Positions 15,890-23,741 are shown, numbered from the stretch's first letter. The stretch is DNA of 30,096 bases from Candidatus Acetothermia bacterium (GCA_028275195.1 JAPWVC010000003.1:1-30096), one strand, 5' to 3'. Notes: generated by a model from the sequence alone, not told the origin. Program-made: numbers and translations.

Positions 15890-15905
15890 AGCGGTAGCAG
15901 CCGCT
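15890..15905 (+). terminator. Weak hairpin after the tandem-GNAT gene
   Basis: AGCGG (15890-15894) pairs with CCGCT (15901-15905) over 6 nt, followed by a pyrimidine stretch with only short T runs (TCCTCCCCCTTT). Only a weak terminator candidate. It follows a CTAGCTAGCTAG tandem at the stop codon. Confidence 0.35.
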
Positions 15906-16075
15906 TCCTCCCCCTTTACACTCCTCCGTGCGAGATCTTCCGCGAAGGGCGGGGCATGTAAAGCCTTTCGGAGCCGCCTCCCAAGGCAAGGTCGGCTAAT
16001 GGAGGCTCGAGGCTGCGGATTATGTTAGAGGCGAGAAGAGGCGAGGCCAGAGGCCAAAGAGGCTGAGCCAGGGAC
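15906..16075. other. Non-coding gap upstream of the CoA-pathway operon
   Basis: No convincing gene is seen. Inverted repeats are present: CTTTACA (15914-15920) with TGTAAAG (15957-15963), and an AGCCG...CGGCT hairpin near 15972-15997. Their order with CTCCG (about 15924-15928) and CGGAG (about 15969-15973) would allow a pseudoknot. No known riboswitch consensus was recognised. Confidence 0.3.
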
Positions 16076-16104
16076 TTGACCACCCCGCAAGGCGGCCATA
16101 TACA
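16076..16104 (+). promoter_or_regulatory. Sigma70-type promoter of the CoA-pathway operon
   Basis: TTGACC (16076-16081), 17 nt, TATACA (16099-16104). Start near 16111; the leader carries a strong SD, AAGGAGGAGG (16121-16130), 7 bases before the SDR gene. Confidence 0.8.
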
Positions 16105-16137
16105 ATTCAGGCCGGAAGCCAAGGAGGAGGGAAAGCA

Positions 16138-16902
16138 ATGCGCTTGCAAGGCAAGGTGGCGTTGATCACCGGCGGGGCCGCGGGGATCGGGAAGGCCACG
16201 GCCGAGCGGTTCATCGCCGAGGGAGCAAAGGTCTCGATCTGTGATGTGGCCGAGGAGGCCGGCCGGGAGACGGCCCGCGCCCTCGGCCCCCAGGCCAGCT
16301 TCTACAAAGTCGATGTGGCCGACCGGCGGGCGGTCCAGGCCTGGGTGGACGATGTGGCCAGAAAGTTCGGGCGGATCGACATCCTGGTGAATAATGCCGG
16401 GATCTTGCGGGATAGCCAACTGGTGAAGTGGAAGGACGGGGCGGTGGTCGGCCAGATGGCGGAGGCCGACTTCGACCTGGTGATCGCGGTCAACCTCAAG
16501 GGGACCTTCAACTGCACCCAGGCGGTCGTCCCCTACATGATCCGTCAGGGGGGCGGGGTGATCCTCAACGCCGCCTCGGTGGTGGGCCTGGACGGGAATT
16601 TCGGCCAGACCAATTATGTGGCGAGCAAGGCCGGGATCATCGGGATGACCAAGGTCTGGGCCAGAGAGCTCGGGCGCTACAACATCCGGGTCAATGCCGT
16701 GGCCCCGGGGTTCATCGCCACGGACATCCTCAAGTCCATGCCGGAGAAGATCCTCGAGAATATGAAGGCCCGGACACCCTTGGGCCGGCTCGGCCAGCCC
16801 CATGAGGTCGCGAATGTCTACCTCTTCCTCGCCTCGGAGGAGGCGAGCTTCATCACCGGCGCGGTCGTGCGGGTCGACGGCGGGATCGTGGTCGGGACCT
16901 AG
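16138..16902 (+). CDS. Short-chain dehydrogenase/reductase (FabG / 3-hydroxyacyl-CoA dehydrogenase-like)
   Basis: NAD(P)-dependent oxidoreductase, 254 residues, classical SDR. The Rossmann motif TGGAAGIG is at 11-18, NNAG at 85-88, and the catalytic Ser147, Tyr160 and Lys164 are in place (NAASVVG...NYVASKAG). The PGF segment and the C-terminal VVRVDGGIVVGT complete the fold. An acidic Asp36 at the end of beta2 (SICDVAEE) favours NAD(H), as in catabolic hydroxyacyl-CoA dehydrogenases; this is inference. As first gene of an operon with CoA ligases and a thiolase, it most plausibly oxidises a beta-hydroxyacyl-CoA. The next gene starts one base after its stop. Confidence 0.93.
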   Translation: MRLQGKVALITGGAAGIGKATAERFIAEGAKVSICDVAEEAGRETARALGPQASFYKVDVADRRAVQAWVDDVARKFGRIDILVNNAGILRDSQLVKWKDGAVVGQMAEADFDLVIAVNLKGTFNCTQAVVPYMIRQGGGVILNAASVVGLDGNFGQTNYVASKAGIIGMTKVWARELGRYNIRVNAVAPGFIATDILKSMPEKILENMKARTPLGRLGQPHEVANVYLFLASEEASFITGAVVRVDGGIVVGT

Positions 16903-16903
16903 G

Positions 16904-18442
16904 ATGCACGCGGCCGAGCTCTTGAGCAGGCGGGCCGAGCTGACCCCCGCTCGAGTGGCGGTGGTGGAACTCGCGACCGGCCGGAGGTATAGCTACGCCG
17001 AGCTGAACGAGCGGGCCAATCGGCTGGCCAACTGGCTCCGCGGGCTGGGGGTGGAGAAGGGCGAGCGGGTCTCGATCCTAGCCCACAATAGCGTCGCCTA
17101 CATCGACCTGCTCTATGGCCTGGCCAAGCTGGGGGCGATCTTCGCCCCGCTGAATTGGCGGCTTACGGCCCGCGAGCTGAGCTACATCCTCAACGACTGC
17201 GAGCCCCGGGTGCTGATCTTCGGCCCGGAGTTCGTGGGCCTGGTCCGGGAGCTCCAACCCCAGGTCAGAGTCCCGCATTATGTGAGCTTGGAAGGCGCGG
17301 AGCTCGCCGGGGCCCTCTCCTACGAGCGGGAGACGGCCCGGGCTTCCCCGGAGGAGCCGGACCGCCCGCCCCTGAGCGGCGAGGACACCCTTTGCATCCT
17401 CTACACTTCGGGGACCACTGGCCGGCCGAAGGGGGCGATGATCCCCCACCGGCAAGTCCTATGGAACTGCATCAACACCGCCGTCAGTTGGGGCCTCACC
17501 GAGCAGGACATCTCCCCGGTCTTCACCCCGCTCTTCCACGCCGGAGGGCTCTTTGTCTTCCTCACCCCGCTCTTCTACCTCGGGGGGAGGATCGCCCTAG
17601 CCCGGACATTCGAGCCTGAGGCCTCCCTCCGGGCGATCGTCGAGGAGCGGTGCACCGTGATCCTGGGGGTCCCGACCATCTTCAAGCTCTGGCTGGAAGA
17701 GCCCTCCTTCGCCGAGGCCGACTTCAGCCATGTCCGGTTCTTCATCAGCGGGGGCGCGCCCTGCCCCGTTGCCCTGATGGAGCAATGGCGCAAGGCCAAG
17801 GGGGTCGTCTTCCGCCAGGGCTACGGGCTCACCGAGGTAGGAGTCAATTGCTTCACCATGACCGATGAGGAGTCGGTCCGGAAGGCCGGCTCGGTCGGGA
17901 AGCCGATCTTCCACAGCCGAGTGAGGGTGGTAGATCCCGAGACCGGCCGGGACCTGCCCCCAGGCCAGGAGGGGGAGCTCTTGATCGCCGGCCCGCATGT
18001 CTGTAGCGGCTACTGGCGGGATCCCCAGGCCACGGCCGCGGCCTTCTCCCATGAGCCCGGCGGACCGTGGTTCCACACCGGGGACATCGCCCGCCGGGAC
18101 GGGGAGGGGTTCTACTACATCGTCGGGCGCTACAAGGACATGATCAAGAGCGGCGGGGAGAACATCTACGCCGCCGAGGTCGAGGCCGTCTTCCGCGAGC
18201 ATCCCGCGGTGGCCGAGGCGGCCCTCATCGGGCTGCCGGACGAGAAGTGGGGCGAGGTCGGGCTGATGGTCGTGGTCCTAAAGAAGGGAGCGAAGGCCAC
18301 GGAAGAGGAGCTCCGGGCCTTCTGCGAGGGCCGGCTGGCCCGCTACAAGATCCCCAAGAGGGTCGTCTTCACCGATTCCCTGCCCTACTCGCCCTACGGG
18401 AAGGTGATCAAGGCCGAGCTGAGGAAGCGCTTTTTAGGCTAG
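16904..18442 (+). CDS. AMP-forming acyl-CoA synthetase (ligase 1)
   Basis: Activates a carboxylic acid to its CoA thioester through an acyl-adenylate. From ATG 16904, one base after the SDR stop, it has 512 residues; upstream extension of the frame lies inside the SDR gene and is not used. ANL-superfamily motifs: P-loop LYTSGTTGRPKGAM (167-180), ISGGAPCP, YGLTE (307-311), YWRDPQAT, HTGD (391-394), hinge GRYKDMIKSGGENIY and a C-terminal YGKVIKAEL with Lys500 as the expected adenylation lysine. It resembles medium/long-chain or aryl acyl-CoA ligases; the acid cannot be told from sequence. Its stop codon lies inside the SD of the hydrolase gene. Confidence 0.93.
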   Translation: MHAAELLSRRAELTPARVAVVELATGRRYSYAELNERANRLANWLRGLGVEKGERVSILAHNSVAYIDLLYGLAKLGAIFAPLNWRLTARELSYILNDCEPRVLIFGPEFVGLVRELQPQVRVPHYVSLEGAELAGALSYERETARASPEEPDRPPLSGEDTLCILYTSGTTGRPKGAMIPHRQVLWNCINTAVSWGLTEQDISPVFTPLFHAGGLFVFLTPLFYLGGRIALARTFEPEASLRAIVEERCTVILGVPTIFKLWLEEPSFAEADFSHVRFFISGGAPCPVALMEQWRKAKGVVFRQGYGLTEVGVNCFTMTDEESVRKAGSVGKPIFHSRVRVVDPETGRDLPPGQEGELLIAGPHVCSGYWRDPQATAAAFSHEPGGPWFHTGDIARRDGEGFYYIVGRYKDMIKSGGENIYAAEVEAVFREHPAVAEAALIGLPDEKWGEVGLMVVVLKKGAKATEEELRAFCEGRLARYKIPKRVVFTDSLPYSPYGKVIKAELRKRFLG

Positions 18443-18451
18443 GAGGCTAAG

Positions 18452-19267
18452 ATGCCCAAGGCGCACGCGAACGGGATCGATATCTACTACGAGGTCCACG
18501 GCCCGGCGAGAGGCGAGCCACTGGTCCTGATCTCTGGGCTGGGCTACGACCACTGGATGTGGCACAGGATGCTCCCCGGCTTAGCAGAGCACCTCCGGGT
18601 GATCGTCTTCGACAACCGGGGTGTGGGGAAGACCGATAAGCCCCCGGGGCCTTATACCGCCCAGATGCTGGCGGACGACACCGCCGGGTTACTTGCGGCC
18701 CTGGGGATCAGTCGCGCGGCGGTGCTGGGCCACTCGATGGGCGGGTTCGTGGCCCAGGCGCTAGTCCTGAGCCGCCCGGAGGTGGTGAGCAAGCTGATCC
18801 TCGCCTCCACCAACTTCGGCGGGCCGCGCCATATCCCGATCACTCAGGAGGCCTTGGCCGTGCTCACCGATATGACCGGGGACCCCATCGACCGCCTCCG
18901 GCGGGGGATTGTGATCAGCACCGCCCCGGGGTTCGCGGAGAGGCACCCCGAGCTGGTCCGGGAGTGGCTGGCCTACCGGGTGAGGAACCCGCTCGACCCC
19001 GCGGCCTACCAGGCCCAGATGGCGATCGGGCTGGCCCTCCTCTCCGAGGAGGCCTCCTTCGAGAAGAGGCTCAAGGCCGTCCAGGTCCCGACCCTCATCC
19101 TCTTCGGGGAGCAGGATAAGGTGGTCCCTCCAGGGAATGCGGAGCTCCTGGCTCGAGCGATCCCGAACAGCACGGTCAAGATCCTGCCCGATGCGGGCCA
19201 CTTCTTCCCCCTCGAGGCCCCCGAGGCGGCAGTCGAGGCGGTCCTGGAGTTCCTGAAGGCTGGGTAA
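18452..19267 (+). CDS. Alpha/beta-hydrolase
   Basis: A 271-residue alpha/beta-hydrolase with all three catalytic residues: nucleophile Ser95 in GHSMGG, Asp222 in LFGEQDKVVP and His250 in PDAGHFFPLEAP. An oxyanion-hole region (ISGLGYDHWMW) and the VFDNRGVGKTDKP strand-loop are typical of the 3-oxoadipate enol-lactonase / hydrolase-fold branch. In this operon it could be a thioesterase, a lactonase or a C-C hydrolase acting on a ring-derived or CoA intermediate; the sequence does not decide. The start is set by AGGAGG (18441-18446), 5 bases upstream. The stop TAA shares a base with the next ATG. Confidence 0.92.
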   Translation: MPKAHANGIDIYYEVHGPARGEPLVLISGLGYDHWMWHRMLPGLAEHLRVIVFDNRGVGKTDKPPGPYTAQMLADDTAGLLAALGISRAAVLGHSMGGFVAQALVLSRPEVVSKLILASTNFGGPRHIPITQEALAVLTDMTGDPIDRLRRGIVISTAPGFAERHPELVREWLAYRVRNPLDPAAYQAQMAIGLALLSEEASFEKRLKAVQVPTLILFGEQDKVVPPGNAELLARAIPNSTVKILPDAGHFFPLEAPEAAVEAVLEFLKAG

Positions 19268-20301
19268 TGAAGATGAAAGGGAACCTGCGCCACGCCCAGA
19301 TCCTCTCCACCGGGAGCTATGTCCCCGAGAGGGTGGTGACGAACGCCGAGATCGACCAGATCCTCGGCGAGCCGACCGATGAGTGGCTGATCGAGAATGT
19401 CGGGATCCGCGAGCGGAGGTGGATGGCCCCCGACCAGACCACCTCCGACCTGGTGGTAGAGGCCTCGCGGAGGGCCCTGGAGCGGGCCGGGCTCGGGCCG
19501 GAAGAGCTGGACCTCATCATTCTCTCGACCGACACCCCGGACTATCTGTCCCCCTCGACCTCGGTGGTGGTCCAGCACAAGCTCGGGGCGGTCAACGCCG
19601 GCTGCTGGGATGTCAACAGCGCTTGCGCCGGCTGGGTCACGGCCCTGGACCAGGGGGCACGCTACATCGCCACTGAGCCGACGATGCGCTACATCCTCGT
19701 GGCCGGGGGCTACGGGATGAGCCGCTTCCTGGACCTGAAGGACAAGAAGACCGCCAACCTCTTCGCCGACGGGGCCGGGGCGGTCATCTTGGGCCCGGGG
19801 GAGGAGCCGGGGTTCCTGGCCAGCCACTTCCTCGCGCGGGGCGAGTTCCACGATGCCCTGGGGATCTACACCGGCGGGGCCTTCCGCCCCTGCACCCCCG
19901 AGAACCTCGCAAGATATGGCCCCCCGCGGGTCCAGTTCGTCAAGAAGTTCCCCCGGACCTTCAACACTGAATACTGGCCTCGCCTGATCCAGAGGGCCCT
20001 GGAGAAGGCCGGCCTGACCGTGGAAGAGGTGGACCTCTTCCTCTTCACCCAGCTCAACCTCCGGACGATCGAGCACATGATGGGCCTCTTGGGCCAGCCA
20101 ATGGAGAAGACCCACTGGGTGATGGACAAGTGGGGCTACACCGGCTCGCCGTGCGTGGCCATGGCACTGGACGACGCCATCGCCCAGGGGAAGGGGCCGA
20201 AGCCCGGTGACATTATCGTCTTCTGCACCAGCGGCGGGGGGATCACCATGGCCGCCTCGGTCTGGCGGTGGACCGCGGCTTCGGCCCGGCCCGGGAGCTG
20301 A
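19267..20301 (+). CDS. KASIII/FabH-like thiolase-fold protein with altered active site
   Basis: A 344-residue thiolase-fold protein related to 3-oxoacyl-ACP synthase III. Seen: N-terminal ILSTGSYVPERVVTNAEID, the GIRERRW segment, nucleophile Cys120 in NSACAGWV, ANLFADGAGAVILG and a C-terminal TSGGGITMAA in place of FabH's GFGGGLTW. The FabH catalytic His (PHQANLR) aligns with Thr261 in FLFTQLNLRTI, and the catalytic Asn (YGNTSSAS) aligns with Tyr291 in WGYTGSP. Loss of the His-Asn pair that drives malonyl decarboxylation argues against normal fatty-acid initiation; acyl transfer or a non-decarboxylating reaction is possible. It shares an operon with a thiolase-DUF35 pair. The start overlaps the hydrolase stop (TAATG). 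Confidence 0.88.
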   Translation: MKMKGNLRHAQILSTGSYVPERVVTNAEIDQILGEPTDEWLIENVGIRERRWMAPDQTTSDLVVEASRRALERAGLGPEELDLIILSTDTPDYLSPSTSVVVQHKLGAVNAGCWDVNSACAGWVTALDQGARYIATEPTMRYILVAGGYGMSRFLDLKDKKTANLFADGAGAVILGPGEEPGFLASHFLARGEFHDALGIYTGGAFRPCTPENLARYGPPRVQFVKKFPRTFNTEYWPRLIQRALEKAGLTVEEVDLFLFTQLNLRTIEHMMGLLGQPMEKTHWVMDKWGYTGSPCVAMALDDAIAQGKGPKPGDIIVFCTSGGGITMAASVWRWTAASARPGS

Positions 20302-20321
20302 GCTGAAGAGAGGAGGTGGTG

Positions 20322-21920
20322 ATGTATATCGGCGACTACCTGGGGCGACGGGAGATCTACTCCCCGGAGAAGCTAGCGATCATCGATGCCGGGAAGAGCC
20401 CGGAGCTTAGGCTGACCTATCGGGAGTGGAACCGCCGGGTCAACCGGCTGGCCAACTGGCTCCACGCCGAGGCGGGAATCGAGAAGGGCGACCGGGTGGC
20501 GATCCTCGCCCGGGACGGGATCGAGCACCTCGACTCCTTCTTCGCCTGCGGGAAGCTCGGGGCGATCCACACTCCCCTCAACTGGCGGCTCCACTGGCGG
20601 GAGATTTTGGCCCTGATCGAGAATACGACCCCCAAGGTCCTCCTCTTCTCCGACGACTTTAAGGACAAGGTCGGGGAGATCAAGGCCGCCATGAGCGATA
20701 AGCCCCATACCATCCGGCACTACATCCACCTCGAAGGCCGAGGGATCCCCGGGAGCCTCCCTTATGAGCAGGTCCTAGAGGCCTCGCCCGAGGCGCCCGT
20801 CACCTGCGAGGCCCTCGAGGCCGAGGACATCGCCTGCCTCCTCTTCACCGGGGGGACGACCGGCCTGCCGAAGGGGGCGATGATCAGCCACCGGATGATC
20901 TGCTGGAATGTCTTGAATACGATCATCCACGACCTCCGGCACGGCGACATCTACCTGAATGTCTTCCCGCTCTTCCACACCGGCGGGCTCTTCACCTACC
21001 TCTCCTCCCAGGTGATCTTGGGGAATACGAGCATCCTCGTCCGGCAGTTCGACCCGGCCCAAGTCCTGAAGTTGATCGAGAGGGAGCGGGTGACCGTCTT
21101 CGCCGGGGTCCCGACGATGTATCAGATGCTGACCGAGGCCCCGAACTGGCCGACCGCGGACTTAAGCTCCCTCCGGTTCTGCACTAGCGGCGGGGCGCCC
21201 CTCCCGGTCCCATTGATCCAGAGATACATGCGGGAGAAGGGGGTCCGGTTCAAGCAGGGCTTCGGGATGACGGAGTTCGGGCCGGGACTGTTCGCCCTCG
21301 CCCCGGAGGACGCCGAGCGGAAGGCCGGGAGCATCGGCCGGCCGAACTTCTTCGTCGATGTCCGGGTCGTGGACGACGAGAACAGGCCGGTCGGGCCGAA
21401 CGAGCCCGGCGAGCTGGTCCTCAAGGGCCCTTCGCGCTCCTCGGGGTATTGGAACGACCCCGAAGCGAGCGCGGCCGCACTGGACGAAGAGGGCTGGTTC
21501 CACACCGGGGACATCGTCCGCTACGACGAGGAGTGGTATTTCTATGTCCTGGACCGGAAGAAGGACATGTTCATCTCCGGCGGGGAGAACATCTATCCCG
21601 TGGAGATCGAAAATGTCCTCTACAAGCACCCCGCGGTGCAGATGTGCGCGGTCATCGGTGTCCCCGACCCCAAGTGGGGGGAGGTGGGGAAGGCCTGCGT
21701 GGTCCTCAAGCCTGGGGCTAAGGCGACGGAGGCGGAGCTGATCGCCTTCATGCGAGAGAATCTAGCCAGCTACAAGGTCCCCAAGAGCGTGGTCTTCTTG
21801 AAGGAATTGCCCCTCTCGGGGATGGGGAAGATCCTCAAGCGGGAGTTGAGGGCGAAGTTCGTCCAAGAGCAGGAAGGAGGCGGAAGTGAAGTCAAGGGCA
21901 AAGGCAAAGACAAAGGCTAG
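20322..21920 (+). CDS. AMP-forming acyl-CoA synthetase (ligase 2)
   Basis: Second ANL-family acyl-CoA ligase of the operon, 532 residues. The start is ATG 20322, 5 bases after AGGAGG (20311-20316); GTG codons at 20316 and 20319 are rejected because they lie in or against the SD. Motifs: P-loop FTGGTTGLPKGAM (175-187; Gly replaces the more usual Ser), CTSGGAPLP, GFGMTE (313-318), YWNDPEAS, HTGD (394-397), DRKKDMFISGGENIYPVE and MGKILKREL with Lys503. It is clearly diverged from ligase 1, suggesting a different acid substrate. The C-terminal tail (about 515-532) is Gly/Lys-rich and encoded by bases that also encode the start of the thiolase. Confidence 0.93.
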   Translation: MYIGDYLGRREIYSPEKLAIIDAGKSPELRLTYREWNRRVNRLANWLHAEAGIEKGDRVAILARDGIEHLDSFFACGKLGAIHTPLNWRLHWREILALIENTTPKVLLFSDDFKDKVGEIKAAMSDKPHTIRHYIHLEGRGIPGSLPYEQVLEASPEAPVTCEALEAEDIACLLFTGGTTGLPKGAMISHRMICWNVLNTIIHDLRHGDIYLNVFPLFHTGGLFTYLSSQVILGNTSILVRQFDPAQVLKLIERERVTVFAGVPTMYQMLTEAPNWPTADLSSLRFCTSGGAPLPVPLIQRYMREKGVRFKQGFGMTEFGPGLFALAPEDAERKAGSIGRPNFFVDVRVVDDENRPVGPNEPGELVLKGPSRSSGYWNDPEASAAALDEEGWFHTGDIVRYDEEWYFYVLDRKKDMFISGGENIYPVEIENVLYKHPAVQMCAVIGVPDPKWGEVGKACVVLKPGAKATEAELIAFMRENLASYKVPKSVVFLKELPLSGMGKILKRELRAKFVQEQEGGGSEVKGKGKDKG

Positions 21921-23175
21921 GAGAGGGCTCGGCCGCGGGGTGGCCCTCGTCGGGGCGGGGATGAGCAAGTTCGGCTCCTTCCCAGAGAAGGCGGGGCGGG
22001 ACCTCTTCTTCGAGGCCTTTCAGGAGCTGAGGGCCTCGGTGGACAAGGGCCTCGATCCTGAGGCCATCGAGGCGCTCTACCTCGGGAACTACTCGAGCGA
22101 CCTCTTCGAGGGCCAGGGGCATACTGCCCCGATCATCGCCGACTGGCTCGGGCTGACCCCCCGCTCGGCCACGAGGATCGAGGACGCCTGCGCCAGTAGT
22201 GGGGTGGCCCTCCGCCAAGGGGTCATCGCCATCGCCTCGGGGCTATATGATGTGGTCCTGGTCGGCGGGGTCGAGAAGATGACCGCCCTCCCGACCGAGC
22301 GGGTGACCGATGTCTTAGCGACCGGCGGGGACGCGCTCTTCGAGATCCCCGCGGGGTTCACCTTCCCCGGGTTCTACGCGGCCATGGCTACGGCCTACAT
22401 CCATCGCTACGGCGCGCCGCTGGAGGCGCTGATGCGTGTCGGCATAAAGAACCACGAGCACGGGGCGCTCAACGAGAAGGCCCAGTTCAACCTGACGATC
22501 CGCCAGATCATGGAGAATAAGCTCGCCAAGGCCAAAGCCCAGGGGAGGCCCCTCCCTTCCTGGGCGGACGAGCTGGAGTTCCTCCGGGATGACTCCGCGA
22601 ACCCGGTGATCGCCTGGCCGCTGAGGCTCTTCGACTGCTCCCCGATCTCCGACGGTGCTGCGGCCTTGCTCTTGGTGGCCGAGGAGCGGGCGAAGGAGTT
22701 CACCGACGAGCCGGTCTACATCATCGGCTCAGGGCAGGCGAGCGACGGGGCCTTGCACAGCCGCTCCGAGCTCACCTCGATTCGAGCCGCGAAGCTCGCG
22801 GCCCAGGAGGCCTACGCGATGGCCGGGGTCGGGCCCCAAGAGATCAAGCTGGCTGAGGTCCACGACTGCTTCACCATCGCCGAGATCATCGCCACTGAGG
22901 ACTTGGGCTTCTTCCCGCCCGGTGAGGGCTGGAAGGCCGCGATGGAGGGGCTCACCTCCCTTCGCGGCCCGAAGCCGATCAACCCCTCCGGGGGACTGAA
23001 GGCCAAGGGCCATCCCGTGGGGGCCTCCGGCGCGGCCCAAGTGGTCGAGCTCTGGAAGCAGCTCCGCGGCCAGGCCGGCCCCCGCCAAGTCCGGGGCGAG
23101 CCGGACCTCGGCCTGGCCCACAATGTCGGGGGGACCGGCCAGACCTGCGTGGTCCACATCTTCCGAAGGGGGTGA
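21886..23175 (+). CDS. Thiolase of the SCP2 / DUF35-partnered type
   Basis: Forms or cleaves a C-C bond in beta-ketoacyl-CoA. 429 residues from GTG 21886, preceded at 5 bases by AAGGAGG (21874-21880); it overlaps ligase 2 by 35 bases. Active-site elements: nucleophile Cys102 in EDACASSGVAL, His326 in EVHDCFT, His376 in GGLKAKGHPVGASG, and NVGGTG near the C-terminus. The overall form is the archaeal/SCP2-type thiolase that works with a small DUF35 protein, encoded directly downstream. The catalytic set is complete, unlike retro-aldolase relatives such as Ltp2. The first 18 residues are Lys/Arg-rich and precede the usual start VALVGAGMSKFG, an uncommon basic extension. Confidence 0.92.
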   Translation: MKSRAKAKTKARRGLGRGVALVGAGMSKFGSFPEKAGRDLFFEAFQELRASVDKGLDPEAIEALYLGNYSSDLFEGQGHTAPIIADWLGLTPRSATRIEDACASSGVALRQGVIAIASGLYDVVLVGGVEKMTALPTERVTDVLATGGDALFEIPAGFTFPGFYAAMATAYIHRYGAPLEALMRVGIKNHEHGALNEKAQFNLTIRQIMENKLAKAKAQGRPLPSWADELEFLRDDSANPVIAWPLRLFDCSPISDGAAALLLVAEERAKEFTDEPVYIIGSGQASDGALHSRSELTSIRAAKLAAQEAYAMAGVGPQEIKLAEVHDCFTIAEIIATEDLGFFPPGEGWKAAMEGLTSLRGPKPINPSGGLKAKGHPVGASGAAQVVELWKQLRGQAGPRQVRGEPDLGLAHNVGGTGQTCVVHIFRRG

Positions 23176-23179
23176 GGCG

Positions 23180-23602
23180 ATGGCGACTACCGACAGAGGG
23201 TTCACGACCGCCGCATTCTACAAGTTCCTGGATGAGCATAAGCTCATGGGCTCTCGTTGCCGCTCCTGCGGGAGGCTCTACCTCCCGCCGAGGCCGCTCT
23301 GCCCCGAATGCCACAGCGAGGAGATGGAGTGGGCTGAAATGAGCGGCCGAGGGAGGCTCTTGGCCTTCACCGCGGTTTATGTCGCCCCGACGGCCATGCT
23401 CGCTGCCGGCTATGGAAGAGAGAACCCCTACTGCGTGGGGCTGGTCCGGCTCGAAGAGGGGCCGGCGATCAGCGCCCAGATCCTGGGGCTCGACCCCAAG
23501 AGGCCGGAGGAGATCGAGATCGGCATCCCCTTGCGGGTCGCCTTCCTCGAGCGCGGGGAAGGCGAGGCCCGTCGGATCTACCTGGCCTTCCAGCCGGCTT
23601 AG
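23180..23602 (+). CDS. DUF35 OB-fold zinc-ribbon protein, thiolase partner
   Basis: A 140-residue protein with an N-terminal rubredoxin-like zinc ribbon (Cys27, Cys30, Cys41, Cys44 in CRSCG and CPECH) and an OB-fold (about 55-138; GRLLAFTAVYVAPTAM, NPYCVGLVRLEEGPAISAQI). DUF35 proteins bridge thiolases to a second thiolase-fold enzyme in the archaeal acetoacetyl-CoA thiolase/HMG-CoA synthase complex, and pair with thiolases in aromatic (BbsA/BbsB) and sterol side-chain pathways. Here it follows the thiolase by 4 bases with SD GGTGAGG, so a 1:1 partner is likely. The start ATG 23180 fits the domain; upstream extension overlaps the thiolase and is not used. Confidence 0.92.
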   Translation: MATTDRGFTTAAFYKFLDEHKLMGSRCRSCGRLYLPPRPLCPECHSEEMEWAEMSGRGRLLAFTAVYVAPTAMLAAGYGRENPYCVGLVRLEEGPAISAQILGLDPKRPEEIEIGIPLRVAFLERGEGEARRIYLAFQPA

Positions 23603-23637
23603 GCTCAGAGCTCGGAGGGAGATCGCTGGGCCCGGAC

Positions 23638-23666
23638 TTGACCGGAATCAGGGCTGCTGCTATGAT
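23638..23666 (+). promoter_or_regulatory. Sigma70-type promoter of the ABC-transporter operon
   Basis: TTGACC (23638-23643), 17 nt, TATGAT (23661-23666). Start near 23673, leaving a leader of about 69 nt before livH. The transporter can therefore be expressed separately from the enzyme genes, although no terminator separates them. Confidence 0.8.
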
Positions 23667-23741
23667 GGGGCCGTCTGGGCGGTCGTCTCCGGCGTGGCCG
23701 ATAGGCTTTGCAAGATTCGAGATCTGGGAAGGGGTTGAAGG

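Noticed and set aside
15881..15892. CTAGCTAGCTAG tandem as an attachment site or repeat element
   Set aside because: Only three units, not found as a long repeat elsewhere in the window; no integrase or mobile gene nearby.
19267..20301. HMG-CoA synthase of a mevalonate pathway
   Set aside because: Sequence around the Cys (NSACAGWV) and the N-terminus are FabH-like, and no His/Glu set of HMG-CoA synthase is visible; no other mevalonate gene is in the window.
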